A stretch of 64,000 nucleotides of DNA from Psychroserpens sp. NJDZ02 (GTDB taxonomy: Bacteria > Bacteroidota > Bacteroidia > Flavobacteriales > Flavobacteriaceae), in the NCBI RefSeq assembly GCF_004843725.1, contig NZ_CP039451.1, positions 804,501 to 868,500 on the forward strand, written 5' to 3'. Shown here piece after piece: positions 49,185-57,984 of the stretch. Each line of letters starts with the position of its first letter. Position 1 is the stretch's first letter. The notes below the pieces were generated by a model. That model had not been told where the DNA came from and did not search any database. It saw nothing but the letters and a program-made list of their open reading frames with translations. A program made the position numbers and the translations under genes.

Positions 49185-50162
49185 TTACTTTTTCCGTTCA
49201 ATAACATAATTAACCATTAATTCAAGAGCATCTTTATATTCTGATTTAGGAAAACTACTAAGCAACAATAATGCTTCTTCTTGAAAGGATTTCATTTTTG
49301 ATACAGCATAATCTAAGCCTCCATTTTGTTTTACAAAATCGATCACTTGATTCACTCGCTTTCTATCTTTATTGTGGTTTTTAACCGAATTGATCAACCA
49401 TTTTTTATCTTTTTTAGAACAATTATTAAGCACGTAAATTAAAGGCAATGTCATTTTTTGTTCTTTAATATCAATACCTGTTGGTTTTCCAATACTCTGC
49501 GTCCCATAATCAAACAAATCATCTTTAATTTGGAATGCCATTCCAATAAGTTCTCCAAACTTACGCATACTCTCCACCTCAACAGAATTAGGTTTAACAG
49601 AAGCCGCGCCAAGACTACAACATGCTGCGATAAGTGTGGCTGTTTTTTGTCTGATAATCTCATAATAAACGTCCTCGGTAATGTCTAGCTTTCTCGCTTT
49701 TTCAATTTGAAGTAATTCACCTTCACTCATCTCTCTAACGGCAATAGAGATTATTTTCAATAAATCAAAATCATTATTATCAATAGATAACAACAGTCCT
49801 TTTGACAATAAAAAATCACCAATTAAAACGGCTATTTTATTTTTCCAAAGTGCATTAATAGAGAAAAAACCACGACGTTTATTACTATCATCAACCACAT
49901 CATCATGTACTAAAGTCGCTGTATGGATCAATTCGATAACAGATGCGCCACGATAGGTCCGCTCGCTAACCTCTCCATTCGACACCATTTTAGCCACTAA
50001 AAAAACAAACATCGGTCGCATTTGTTTCCCTTTTCTATTAACGATATAATAAGTAATCCTGTTAAGCAAAGCTACTTTTGATGACATAGCTAGTCGAAAC
50101 TTTTTTTCAAAAAGTTCCATTTCAAAAGCAATTGGCTGTTTTATCTGTTCTGTTATTTTCAA
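49185..50162 (-). CDS. Polyprenyl diphosphate synthase (trans-isoprenyl)
   Basis: The 325-aa protein carries both Asp-rich motifs of trans-prenyltransferases: LVHDDVVDDSNKRRG (first, about residues 83-97) and KDDLFDYGTQSIGKP (second, about 215-229). It condenses isopentenyl diphosphate with an allylic diphosphate to make a longer chain, e.g. for quinone side chains; chain length cannot be read from sequence. The conserved opening MKITEQIKQPIAFEM starts from TTG at 50162; the ATG at 50120 is the alternative. It lies upstream of the T9SS operon but is probably independent. Confidence 0.93.
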   Translation of the reverse strand: MKITEQIKQPIAFEMELFEKKFRLAMSSKVALLNRITYYIVNRKGKQMRPMFVFLVAKMVSNGEVSERTYRGASVIELIHTATLVHDDVVDDSNKRRGFFSINALWKNKIAVLIGDFLLSKGLLLSIDNNDFDLLKIISIAVREMSEGELLQIEKARKLDITEDVYYEIIRQKTATLIAACCSLGAASVKPNSVEVESMRKFGELIGMAFQIKDDLFDYGTQSIGKPTGIDIKEQKMTLPLIYVLNNCSKKDKKWLINSVKNHNKDRKRVNQVIDFVKQNGGLDYAVSKMKSFQEEALLLLSSFPKSEYKDALELMVNYVIERKK

Positions 50163-50305
50163 AAGAAAGGTCTAATTTTTATGATTGCAAAAATACGAAT
50201 AAACTAATAGACCTTAATATTAACAATTCGCATTTTTAATATGTGAGAAACAGAGCAATTCTTTTTTTATTATCTTTAATACCCTAATCTTCTAAACTTT
50301 AACTC

Positions 50306-51430
50306 ATGAAAAAAATTACATTGCTATTATTGATTTATTTAACAATGACAACTTTAAGTCATGCACAATTCCCTGAAAGCTTTAATGGCACGAGCATCCC
50401 AACAAATTGGACTACGTTTATTGGAACTAATGGAGAAGGAACAGTTAAAAACTGGGCAAATGTTGGAGATTACATGGGAGTTACCTATGAAGCCGTACCA
50501 ACCTTATCCGAAGACTGGCTAGTAACTCCATCTATTGCTATTACAACCTCTAATTCATTATTACAATTTGACCAAACGGATGCTTTCCTACCCGATTATG
50601 GTTCTGAATACACTATAAGAGTCTCTACTGGATCATCACAAACAACACATGCGGATTTTACTATTATAGATACGCAAACCGAAACATCTGTAACAGCGGG
50701 AAACGAAGCCACATTTTCTTCATATACCGTAGACTTATCTGCTTACGAAGGACTTACAGTTTACATTGCTTTTGTATTAGCACAAAATGATGGTGATTAT
50801 TGGTTTATAGATAATGTTAATTTAGTAAACCAATATGCTAGCCCTCCAAATGCGGTTACCACGCCCACCCCTTCTGATACGGCAACAGATGTCGCAATTG
50901 ACCCAACTGATACAGATTCAGATAATATCCCAGATAATATAGTTTCTTTTTCTTGGTCTGAATCGACAACTGGAGACCCTGCAATTACTTATAACTTTTA
51001 CCTAGGAGAGTCTCCAACAACTTTAGTCTATTTACGTAATATTAATAACACATCTGTTGATATTACAGGTACGGAATACAATACTGTATATTATTGGTCT
51101 GTAGTCGCAGAAAATATTGGAGGACAAGCAACGGGATCTTCTGTTTGGAGTTTTACAACAGAAGCAGACAACACACTATCCGTTACTAACTTTAACACCA
51201 CTACTTTTAGTATTTATCCTAACCCTGCTAAAAATAGTATTAGTATAAAATCAAATACACGTTTTGATTCTGTTGAAATATTTAACCAATTAGGACAACG
51301 TGTTATGCAACTTAATGCTAATGCAGTAATTAACAACTCCATCGCTATTAACGATTTAAAAAACGGGGTTTACTTCATGAAAATCCTTGCTGGAAATCAA
51401 GAAAAAACAATAAAATTTATTAAAGAGTAA
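50306..51430 (+). CDS. T9SS type A secreted protein with choice-of-anchor J domain
   Basis: The 374-aa protein has a signal peptide (MKKITLLLLIYLTMTTLSHAQ). A cleaved-adhesin/choice-of-anchor J domain follows (about 22-180: FPESFNGTSIPTNWTTFIG, EDWLVTPSIAI, YWFIDNVNLV), then a fibronectin-like domain (about 185-285). A type A sorting domain closes it (about 300-374: SIYPNPAKNSISIKSN, DLKNGVYFMKILAG). It is exported by the Sec system and then by T9SS, and may be anchored to the surface. A strong terminator follows. Substrate or partner is unknown. Confidence 0.9.
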   Translation: MKKITLLLLIYLTMTTLSHAQFPESFNGTSIPTNWTTFIGTNGEGTVKNWANVGDYMGVTYEAVPTLSEDWLVTPSIAITTSNSLLQFDQTDAFLPDYGSEYTIRVSTGSSQTTHADFTIIDTQTETSVTAGNEATFSSYTVDLSAYEGLTVYIAFVLAQNDGDYWFIDNVNLVNQYASPPNAVTTPTPSDTATDVAIDPTDTDSDNIPDNIVSFSWSESTTGDPAITYNFYLGESPTTLVYLRNINNTSVDITGTEYNTVYYWSVVAENIGGQATGSSVWSFTTEADNTLSVTNFNTTTFSIYPNPAKNSISIKSNTRFDSVEIFNQLGQRVMQLNANAVINNSIAINDLKNGVYFMKILAGNQEKTIKFIKE

Positions 51431-51445
51431 TCTTTACTAAAACAC

Positions 51446-51483
51446 AAAAAAGCGCCTTTCAATTAATCGAAAGGCGCTTTTTT
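51446..51483. terminator. Strong bidirectional terminator
   Basis: Perfect 15-bp arms AAAAAAGCGCCTTTC (51446-51460) and its complement at 51469-51483 close on an 8-base loop. It lies between the convergent T9SS cargo gene and rlmN. Confidence 0.9.
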
Positions 51484-51500
51484 TCAATAAAAATTATAAT

Positions 51501-52544
51501 TTATTTTTCTTTATTCGCTAATTGCCCGCAAGCCGCATCAATATCCTTACCTCTACTTCGTCTTACAGTAACAGTAATATTATTATCTTCTAATACATTT
51601 TTATACATATCAATAGCTTCTGATCTTGCTTGCTGAAACTGACCATCATCAATTGGATTATACTCTATAATATTAACTTTACTTGGTGCAAACTTACAAA
51701 ACTGAACTAAAGCATCTACATCTTTACGTTTATCGTTTATGCCATCCCAAACAACATACTCATAAGTAATACGGTTTTTTGTTTTTTCATACCAATACAC
51801 TAGTGCTTCTCTAAGATCTGCTAATGGAAACGTTGCATTAAATGGCATAATAGATGTTCGGACTTCGTCAATTGCAGAATGTAATGACACTGCTAATTTA
51901 AACTTAACGTTATCATCTGCCATTTTTTTAATCATTTTTGGCACCCCTGATGTAGAGACTACAATTCGCTTTGGTGACATTGCTAATCCTTCTGGAGATG
52001 TTATTTTATCAATAGCCTTAAGAACGTTATTATAGTTCATTAAAGGTTCTCCCATACCCATAAACACAATATTACTTAAAGGTCTATCAAAATACAACCT
52101 ACTTTCTCTATCTATAGCGACTACTTGGTCATAAATCTCATCAGGATTAAGATTACGCATACGTTTTAAACGCGATGTTGCACAGAACTTACAGTCTAAA
52201 CTACACCCTACTTGACTAGACACGCAAGCTGTCGTTCTAGTTTTTGTTGGTATTAAAACAGACTCGACTATTAAATCATCATGTAATCGTACCGCATTTT
52301 TTACAGTCCCATCGCTACTACGTTGCATCACATCTACTTTGATATGATTTATAACAAAGTTGTCTTCTAGCATTTGACGCGTCTCCTTAGAGAGGTTTGT
52401 CATATCTTCAAATGTATGAGCTCCTTTGCTCCATAACCACTCGTAAACTTGATTTCCTCTAAAGGCTTTATCTCCTTCTTTTTCAAAGAATTCTCTAAGT
52501 TGCTCTTTAGTTAATGCGCGTATGTCTTTTTTCTTAATGTCCAT
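51501..52544 (-). CDS. rlmN: 23S rRNA (adenine2503-C2)-methyltransferase
   Basis: I start at the ATG at 52544 (MDIKKKDIRALTKEQLREFF), giving 347 aa; the further in-frame start at 52616 adds 24 unconserved residues. The radical-SAM cluster motif CxxxCxxC is present as CSLDCKFCATS (about residues 105-115). The cysteine-bearing FMGMGEP stretch and the C-terminal VTVRRSRGKDIDAACGQL with the second catalytic Cys are also present. It methylates A2503 of 23S rRNA, and A37 of some tRNAs. A distinct ~100-bp palindromic element lies upstream before queA. Confidence 0.95.
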   Translation of the reverse strand: MDIKKKDIRALTKEQLREFFEKEGDKAFRGNQVYEWLWSKGAHTFEDMTNLSKETRQMLEDNFVINHIKVDVMQRSSDGTVKNAVRLHDDLIVESVLIPTKTRTTACVSSQVGCSLDCKFCATSRLKRMRNLNPDEIYDQVVAIDRESRLYFDRPLSNIVFMGMGEPLMNYNNVLKAIDKITSPEGLAMSPKRIVVSTSGVPKMIKKMADDNVKFKLAVSLHSAIDEVRTSIMPFNATFPLADLREALVYWYEKTKNRITYEYVVWDGINDKRKDVDALVQFCKFAPSKVNIIEYNPIDDGQFQQARSEAIDMYKNVLEDNNITVTVRRSRGKDIDAACGQLANKEK

Positions 52545-52614
52545 TGGATTGCAAAAATAGTGATTTTGAATGATGAATGACGACTGATGATTTACTTTAC
52601 TTAAATTTATAACC

Positions 52615-52722
52615 AACGTTAAGCTAACGCATTAGCGATGGAGACATTTGTTGAAGCTCTTGCTTTTGCTATTTAGGCAAATGCAAAGCGACTGTCGAGA
52701 GCGCGACCTTTGGGTAATGCCA
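52615..52722. repeat. Palindromic, GC-richer intergenic element
   Basis: Between rlmN and queA lies about 108 bp that is visibly richer in GC than its surroundings. It contains a dyad CGTTAAGCTAACG and an imperfect hairpin TTGCTTTTGC/GCAAATGCAA (52660-52669 and 52677-52686, loop 7). Flanking AGCTCT/GAGAGC strings could extend the stem. It resembles short extragenic palindromic repeats found in many copies in flavobacterial genomes. Only one copy is visible in this window, so its repetitive nature is unproven. Confidence 0.4.
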
Positions 52723-52726
52723 TAAA

Positions 52727-52763
52727 AAAACCTCTTTTACTGATTACAGCGAAAAGAGGTTTT
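52727..52763 (-). terminator. Terminator downstream of queA
   Basis: Perfect 12-bp arms AAAACCTCTTTT (52727-52738) and AAAAGAGGTTTT (52752-52763) close on 13 bases, 20 bp after the queA stop. The A-run on the plus strand gives the U-tract on the minus strand. Confidence 0.85.
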
Positions 52764-52783
52764 AATTATCTATAGTGGAAGGA

Positions 52784-53833
52784 TTAGATGATTAACATCG
52801 CGTCTCCATAACTGTAAAATTTGTACTTTTCTTTTACTGCTTCTTCGTATGCTTTTTTCATAAAGTCATGTCCAGCAAATGCAGAGACCATCATCATTAA
52901 TGTTGATTTTGGTGTATGAAAATTAGTAATCATAGCGTTAGCGATACTAAAATCGTATGGAGGAAAAATAAATTTATTTGTCCATCCTTCTATTTCGTTT
53001 AATGTCCCGCTTGAAGATACTGAGCTTTCTATAGCACGCATTGCTGTTGTACCTACTGCACAAATACGACGCTTTTCTTTTTTAGCATTATTGATAATCT
53101 CTACTGCTGCCGCTTCAATTTTAAGCTCTTCGCTATCCATTTTATGCTTAGATAGATCTTCAACCTCAACTGGGTTAAAGGTTCCTAATCCAACGTGTAG
53201 TGTTACTTCTGCAAAATCAACTCCTTTAATTTCTAAACGTTTTAATAAATGCTTAGAAAAGTGCATCCCTGCTGTTGGTGCTGCTACAGCCCCTTCTTCT
53301 TTTGCATAAATTGTCTGGTAACGCTCTTCATCTTCTGGCTCTACCTCTCTTTTAATATATTTAGGCAAAGGTGTTTCTCCTAACATTTGAAGCTTTTTTC
53401 TAAACTCCTCATAAGATCCGTCATATAAGAAACGTAAAGTACGTCCTCTAGAGGTTGTATTATCGATAACTTCTGCTACTAACGTTTCGTCATCACCAAA
53501 ATATAATTTGTTACCAATACGTATTTTACGAGCTGGATCTACTAAAACATCCCAAAGACGTTGTTCTTTATTTAATTCTCTTAATAAAAACACTTCGATT
53601 CTAGCGCCTGTTTTTTCTTTGTTACCAAATAAACGTGCTGGAAATACTTTGGTGTTGTTAAGAATCATCACATCCTTCTCATCAAAATATTCGATTATGT
53701 CTTTGAACATTTTATGCTCAATAGTTTGTTCTTTTCGATTTAATACCATCAAACGAGACTCGTCTCTGTTTTCAGCAGGATATTCTGCTAATAATTCATC
53801 TGGTAAGTCAAAATGGAAGTGTGATAATTTCAT
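52784..53833 (-). CDS. queA: S-adenosylmethionine:tRNA ribosyltransferase-isomerase
   Basis: The 349-aa protein matches QueA along its length: [54 protein letters not shown], the central [29 protein letters not shown], and [15 protein letters not shown]. The enzyme transfers the ribosyl part of SAM to preQ1-tRNA, forming epoxyqueuosine. It is preceded by aroA on the same strand (85-bp gap). Confidence 0.96.
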   Translation of the reverse strand: MKLSHFHFDLPDELLAEYPAENRDESRLMVLNRKEQTIEHKMFKDIIEYFDEKDVMILNNTKVFPARLFGNKEKTGARIEVFLLRELNKEQRLWDVLVDPARKIRIGNKLYFGDDETLVAEVIDNTTSRGRTLRFLYDGSYEEFRKKLQMLGETPLPKYIKREVEPEDEERYQTIYAKEEGAVAAPTAGMHFSKHLLKRLEIKGVDFAEVTLHVGLGTFNPVEVEDLSKHKMDSEELKIEAAAVEIINNAKKEKRRICAVGTTAMRAIESSVSSSGTLNEIEGWTNKFIFPPYDFSIANAMITNFHTPKSTLMMMVSAFAGHDFMKKAYEEAVKEKYKFYSYGDAMLII

Positions 53834-53918
53834 TTATTAAATAGTTGTTAAGTTAACAAGATTGCAAATATACAATCTGGAGATAGGCCTTGTCAAGTAA
53901 ATGAGCAATTATTATTTA

Positions 53919-55151
53919 TTAAACGCTAAAAATGAAGCCTAAAGCAGCTAAATCATCCCAAAATGTTGGGTAAGATTTTGAAACCACTTTATAATCTTCG
54001 ATAATTATAGGCGTTTTTAATGCTAAAGGCGCAAATGCCATAGCCATCCGGTGGTCATTATAAGTTGCAACAGCAATATTTTGTTGTCTATTGGTTGCTT
54101 TTTTTAATGTTAAACTATTATCTGTTATGGCAACCTCTCCTCCTAATTTTTCAATTTCGGTTTTTAAGGCTATTAAACGATCTGTTTCTTTAATTTTTAA
54201 AGTATGCAATCCTGTTAAATGACACTCTAAACCTAAACCAAATGCGGTTACCGAAATAGTTTGCGCAATATCTGGTGCATTTTTTAAATCGAAATCAATT
54301 TGGGTATCCAAAGCAACTTCTTCTTCCTTTTTAAGCGTAACACTGTTATCTTTAAATGTTGTTGTCACACCAAAGGACTTATAAATTGTCGCTAAAGCGG
54401 AATCGCCTTGCAGGCTATTTTGCTTATATGAAGATAACATAATACTTGTTCCAATAGCAGACATGGCGGCAATGCTATAAAAATAGGATGCTGAAGACCA
54501 ATCACTCTCTACTGTTAATTGTTGTCCGCTAACTTCCGATTGTTTTTTAGGAGCTATAGTAATTAGATTGCCTTCAAATGTAGTTTTAACACCAATCTCT
54601 TCTAACAAACTAAGTGTCATTTTAATATATGGTACCGATGTAATTTCTCCGTCAAGCGTTAATTCTATTCCGTTTTCTAATTTAGGAGCTATTAAAAGTA
54701 ATGCCGAAATATACTGACTACTAACATTTGCTTTTAAAGTGACTTTATTTTTAGTTAGCTTTTTCCCTTTTATTAATAACGGCGGAAAGCCTTCGTTTTC
54801 TTTATATGTTATCTCTGCTCCCAATTGATTTAAGGCGTCTACTAAAATAGCGATTGGACGCTCCTTCATGCGTTTGGAACCTGTCAACTCGATAGCCCTT
54901 CCGTCTTGCGTAGAAAAATATGCGGTTAAAAATCGCATCGCTGTTCCTGCATGGTGTATATCTATGATTTTGTCCTGAGATGCTAATGCTTTTGACATTA
55001 ATACAGAGTCATCACTATTAGACACATTACTTATTTTTATTTCTGGATATAAGGCTTGTAGCAATAATAATCTATTAGACTCGCTTTTTGATCCGGTTAT
55101 TTGGATTGAAGACGTTTTATGTATTGCCGATTTATTTAAATGTAGATTCAT
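53919..55151 (-). CDS. aroA: 3-phosphoshikimate 1-carboxyvinyltransferase (EPSP synthase)
   Basis: The 410-aa protein has the EPSP-synthase features: TGSKSESNRLLLLQAL (about residues 19-34), HAGTAMRFLTAYFSTQ (about 75-90), SSQYISALLL, DWSSASYFYS and the C-terminal DHRMAMAFAPLAL with the conserved DHR. It joins phosphoenolpyruvate to shikimate-3-phosphate, a late step to chorismate. It lies near the DAHP synthase/chorismate mutase and prephenate dehydrogenase genes, though 7 kb away. mazG precedes it by 35 bp. Confidence 0.95.
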   Translation of the reverse strand: MNLHLNKSAIHKTSSIQITGSKSESNRLLLLQALYPEIKISNVSNSDDSVLMSKALASQDKIIDIHHAGTAMRFLTAYFSTQDGRAIELTGSKRMKERPIAILVDALNQLGAEITYKENEGFPPLLIKGKKLTKNKVTLKANVSSQYISALLLIAPKLENGIELTLDGEITSVPYIKMTLSLLEEIGVKTTFEGNLITIAPKKQSEVSGQQLTVESDWSSASYFYSIAAMSAIGTSIMLSSYKQNSLQGDSALATIYKSFGVTTTFKDNSVTLKKEEEVALDTQIDFDLKNAPDIAQTISVTAFGLGLECHLTGLHTLKIKETDRLIALKTEIEKLGGEVAITDNSLTLKKATNRQQNIAVATYNDHRMAMAFAPLALKTPIIIEDYKVVSKSYPTFWDDLAALGFIFSV

Positions 55152-55186
55152 ATTCTAATGGATTCCTTGCTCTGATGTAACTAAAT

Positions 55187-55513
55187 TTATTTCAATTTTT
55201 GATTATTATGATGTCTGTCGTGATCTCGTTTTGTTTTTATATCTAACTTTTTATCAAACGCTTCTTGCAAGTCTATACCCGTTTGATTTGCTAAACATAA
55301 TACTACAAACATAACATCAGCAAGTTCTTCTCCTAAATCTTTGTTTTTATCAGATTCTTTTTCACTTTGTTCTCCATAACGCCTAGCTATAATGCGCGCC
55401 ACTTCTCCAACTTCCTCTGTAAGTTGCGCCATATTGGTTAGCTCGTTAAAATAACGAACGCCATGAGCATTAATCCAGTTATCTACTTCTAATTGTGCGT
55501 TTTTGATGTCCAT
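55187..55513 (-). CDS. MazG-like nucleotide pyrophosphohydrolase
   Basis: The 108-aa protein is a single all-alpha NTP pyrophosphatase domain with the motif MAQLTEEVGEVARIIARRYG (EEVGE, about residues 30-49) and ELADVMFVVLCLANQTGIDL (ExxD, about 64-83). The pair of acidic motifs chelates Mg2+. These enzymes hydrolyse (often aberrant) nucleoside triphosphates to monophosphates. It is 35 bp before aroA and 2 bp after the transglutaminase remnant. Confidence 0.9.
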   Translation of the reverse strand: MDIKNAQLEVDNWINAHGVRYFNELTNMAQLTEEVGEVARIIARRYGEQSEKESDKNKDLGEELADVMFVVLCLANQTGIDLQEAFDKKLDIKTKRDHDRHHNNQKLK

Positions 55514-55515
55514 TT

Positions 55516-55773
55516 TTATTCTTTTTTAAGCACTATTTTCTCAGCTTTTTTATCTGTTCTAATTTTATAGAACTCCTTAAAATTACTATAATCAGATGCT
55601 AATATATACGTATTATTAATTTCCAAACTTACAACTATTTGAATTTTATCGCCAATTTGTTTTGTAAGATAAGAAAAAGTTAATGCGTCTGTATTAAAAT
55701 TTATTGTTTCGCTTTCTGGTAACGACTCTAATTGATAGCCTTCAGTGAAAGACGAAAGAAAACAACAAAACAC
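55516..55773 (-). pseudogene. C-terminal remnant of a DUF3857/transglutaminase-type protein
   Basis: The 85-codon frame starts at GTG. After a short opening (MFCCFLSSF) it reads EGYQLESLPESETINFN...EKIVLKKE. This aligns with the last 75 residues of the 669-aa neighbour upstream (DGYKVESLPESSRLDFN...EKIVLKKI). The first ~590 residues of such a protein are missing. Upstream, another frame from the ATG at 55809 encodes a few residues of a possible signal peptide before a stop, consistent with a deletion plus frameshift. It is probably the end of a third paralogue. Confidence 0.75.
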
Positions 55774-55970
55774 TATACATCAACGTACAAACCAACAAAT
55801 TAAAACCATCTTTATTCTTAATTAAAAGTAATAAAGGTCAATTTCTAAACAAACTTTTAAAAACTGATCGAAAATAATATTTTTTTTCTATTGTTAATTT
55901 TTTATAAAACGCACTACAACTAATACTCTATTTGATTGAATTTACTCTAAATTATAAATATCACTACCAC

Positions 55971-57980
55971 TTATATTTTTTTAAGCACTATTTTTTCTTG
56001 ATTTTTTTCAACTATAAATTCATGAAATTTTTTAAAATCGGCATAATACTCTGGCAAAATGATAGTTCTATTTATCTCCATTTTTTTCGCTAATTGAACA
56101 ATATTACCTGTTTGCTTTATTAAATAAGAAAAACTAACAGATTTATCATTAAAATCTAGCCTAGAACTTTCAGGAAGTGATTCCACCTTATAACCATCCG
56201 GTATTATAATAGTAATCGTCTGCTGCTCTAATGTTGGATATATAAAATCCATGGGGAAATCTCTAGAATCTTGGATAAAAGGATTTTCTTCTTGGCTCAA
56301 AAACAATAATGGTGAAACATAAATAAGATCTCCTATTTGTTCTGCAGATTGGTCATAAGAGAAATTATAAATTTCTGATACTGGATTAGCTAATGATTCT
56401 ACATTTTTCACATCTAAGTCGGTCACAACAAGCCCTGAATTTTTCTTTTCTATATTTAAAATCAAATCCTCTTTACTTTTATTAGCAAAGTTATTCCTGT
56501 AATTATATGCTTGATAATTGGTAAACACCTGTCTTATCTTTCCTTTAAAAGAAAGGTCCTCCTCTAAATTCACACTTACTGAAACTAATTGTTTTGAAAC
56601 AACATTTGGAGATAAACTAACCCAAGTAGAAGTACCGCCCTCTCTAATTAATCGTCCTTGCCAATTAATAGCTTTTTTAGGTAAAACATTAAGCGTCGTA
56701 TATTGCTCCGTCGCATCTAAAAGCTGTAATTGACCCTCTGTCTCCACTGCACAAATAACATAGTTAAAACCTGTTCTTGTTGGAAATAATGGCACACCAT
56801 TACTCCTTGTACTTACCAATACTGGATTCGTTTTTATTTTAGCATATCGAAGCATAGCAATTAGCATTAAATTAATATCTGCCGTATTACCAGAGCCTTC
56901 TTTATATGCGTTTTTAACACCATTTTCTGAGGTATAACCTATAAAATCATTTTTCTTAATTTTAGTTTTTACAAAGTCAAAAATTAGTTGGATTTTCTCC
57001 GTATCCGAAGCAGTACTTTTAATCAAGTTATTAATATCGTCTTCAAAATAATTAGTTTTACTAAGTTGCCCGCCAAAATCGTCGTTATCATAAATATTCC
57101 TAATTACTTTGTCCCAACTAGTAGCATAGTTTTTTACTGCTCCATCTGGACCTTTGTAAAAAGCATATTCAAAGACTACCTTAGCTCTATAATTATCAAT
57201 ATTATCCGTAAACGGCTCATCTACCAAAGCAGGTAAATCTTCCATATATATTTTGACTACATTCTCCTCAAAATTAAAACTAGACTTTTTAAATTCTGTA
57301 CTTACTGTACGAGCTCCGCTTCTCTCTTTAGTTGTAACAGTTTCTTTTCTATCCCTTTTTGACTCTTGAATTTTTGGTACAAAAGAAGCTCTTGGACTTA
57401 CAAATTTATTGTAGTTAAAATATTCAGGAGTAATAATATCTACCTCAATTTTATTAATAGGAATATCATATTGCAATACAACATCATCTATTGATAAAAA
57501 AGTTGATTTGATTTTGTACTCAAATTCTATAATGCACCCCTCTGCTAAACCAGGCATTGTAAAAGTCTTAGAACTCCAGTATTTATTATTATCTTCTTTA
57601 AAAATGTTTTCATTCTTGAGTTTGCTTTTTTCGACCTTACCATTTACAAGTTTATAAGTATAACCTTTTAGACCGACAAGGTTTTGGCGCATGGCATTGC
57701 TCTCATTATATAAGTCAACTCTCTTTGTCGCCCACTCATAGCCCTCTTTATTATATATTTTTATTCGCTCGTGATATTCAGTTTCTCGTTCAAATCCATT
57801 TGTTTTTGAAAAAGGAAAACTAGTATGTTGTTTTTTAAACAACACGACTGCATTTGCTTCAGGATAAACTGAATGGCTGGCTTCTTTTAATTCTTCTTTA
57901 CTGACTTTTCCAAATTTAAAATCTTGGCATTGCCCCAAAACGGACATAAACATAAACGTTAGGATGGTTAGTTTTTTCAT
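55971..57980 (-). CDS. DUF3857 transglutaminase-fold protein without catalytic Cys and His
   Basis: The 669-aa exported protein (MKKLTILTFMFMSVLGQC; a lipobox-like end is visible) has a DUF3857 N-terminal part (about 30-290). A transglutaminase-like domain follows (about 305-440), in which the usual GDC(K/R)...L is GNTADINLMLIAMLR and the usual (N/H)HA-type motif is FNYVICAVE. The catalytic cysteine and histidine are therefore absent. The C-terminal 180 residues are beta-rich. It starts 4 bp after its catalytically intact relative, so the two are co-expressed. Substrates are unknown; a non-catalytic, carbohydrate- or peptide-binding role is possible. Confidence 0.88.
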   Translation of the reverse strand: MKKLTILTFMFMSVLGQCQDFKFGKVSKEELKEASHSVYPEANAVVLFKKQHTSFPFSKTNGFERETEYHERIKIYNKEGYEWATKRVDLYNESNAMRQNLVGLKGYTYKLVNGKVEKSKLKNENIFKEDNNKYWSSKTFTMPGLAEGCIIEFEYKIKSTFLSIDDVVLQYDIPINKIEVDIITPEYFNYNKFVSPRASFVPKIQESKRDRKETVTTKERSGARTVSTEFKKSSFNFEENVVKIYMEDLPALVDEPFTDNIDNYRAKVVFEYAFYKGPDGAVKNYATSWDKVIRNIYDNDDFGGQLSKTNYFEDDINNLIKSTASDTEKIQLIFDFVKTKIKKNDFIGYTSENGVKNAYKEGSGNTADINLMLIAMLRYAKIKTNPVLVSTRSNGVPLFPTRTGFNYVICAVETEGQLQLLDATEQYTTLNVLPKKAINWQGRLIREGGTSTWVSLSPNVVSKQLVSVSVNLEEDLSFKGKIRQVFTNYQAYNYRNNFANKSKEDLILNIEKKNSGLVVTDLDVKNVESLANPVSEIYNFSYDQSAEQIGDLIYVSPLLFLSQEENPFIQDSRDFPMDFIYPTLEQQTITIIIPDGYKVESLPESSRLDFNDKSVSFSYLIKQTGNIVQLAKKMEINRTIILPEYYADFKKFHEFIVEKNQEKIVLKKI

Positions 57981-57984
57981 TTAT

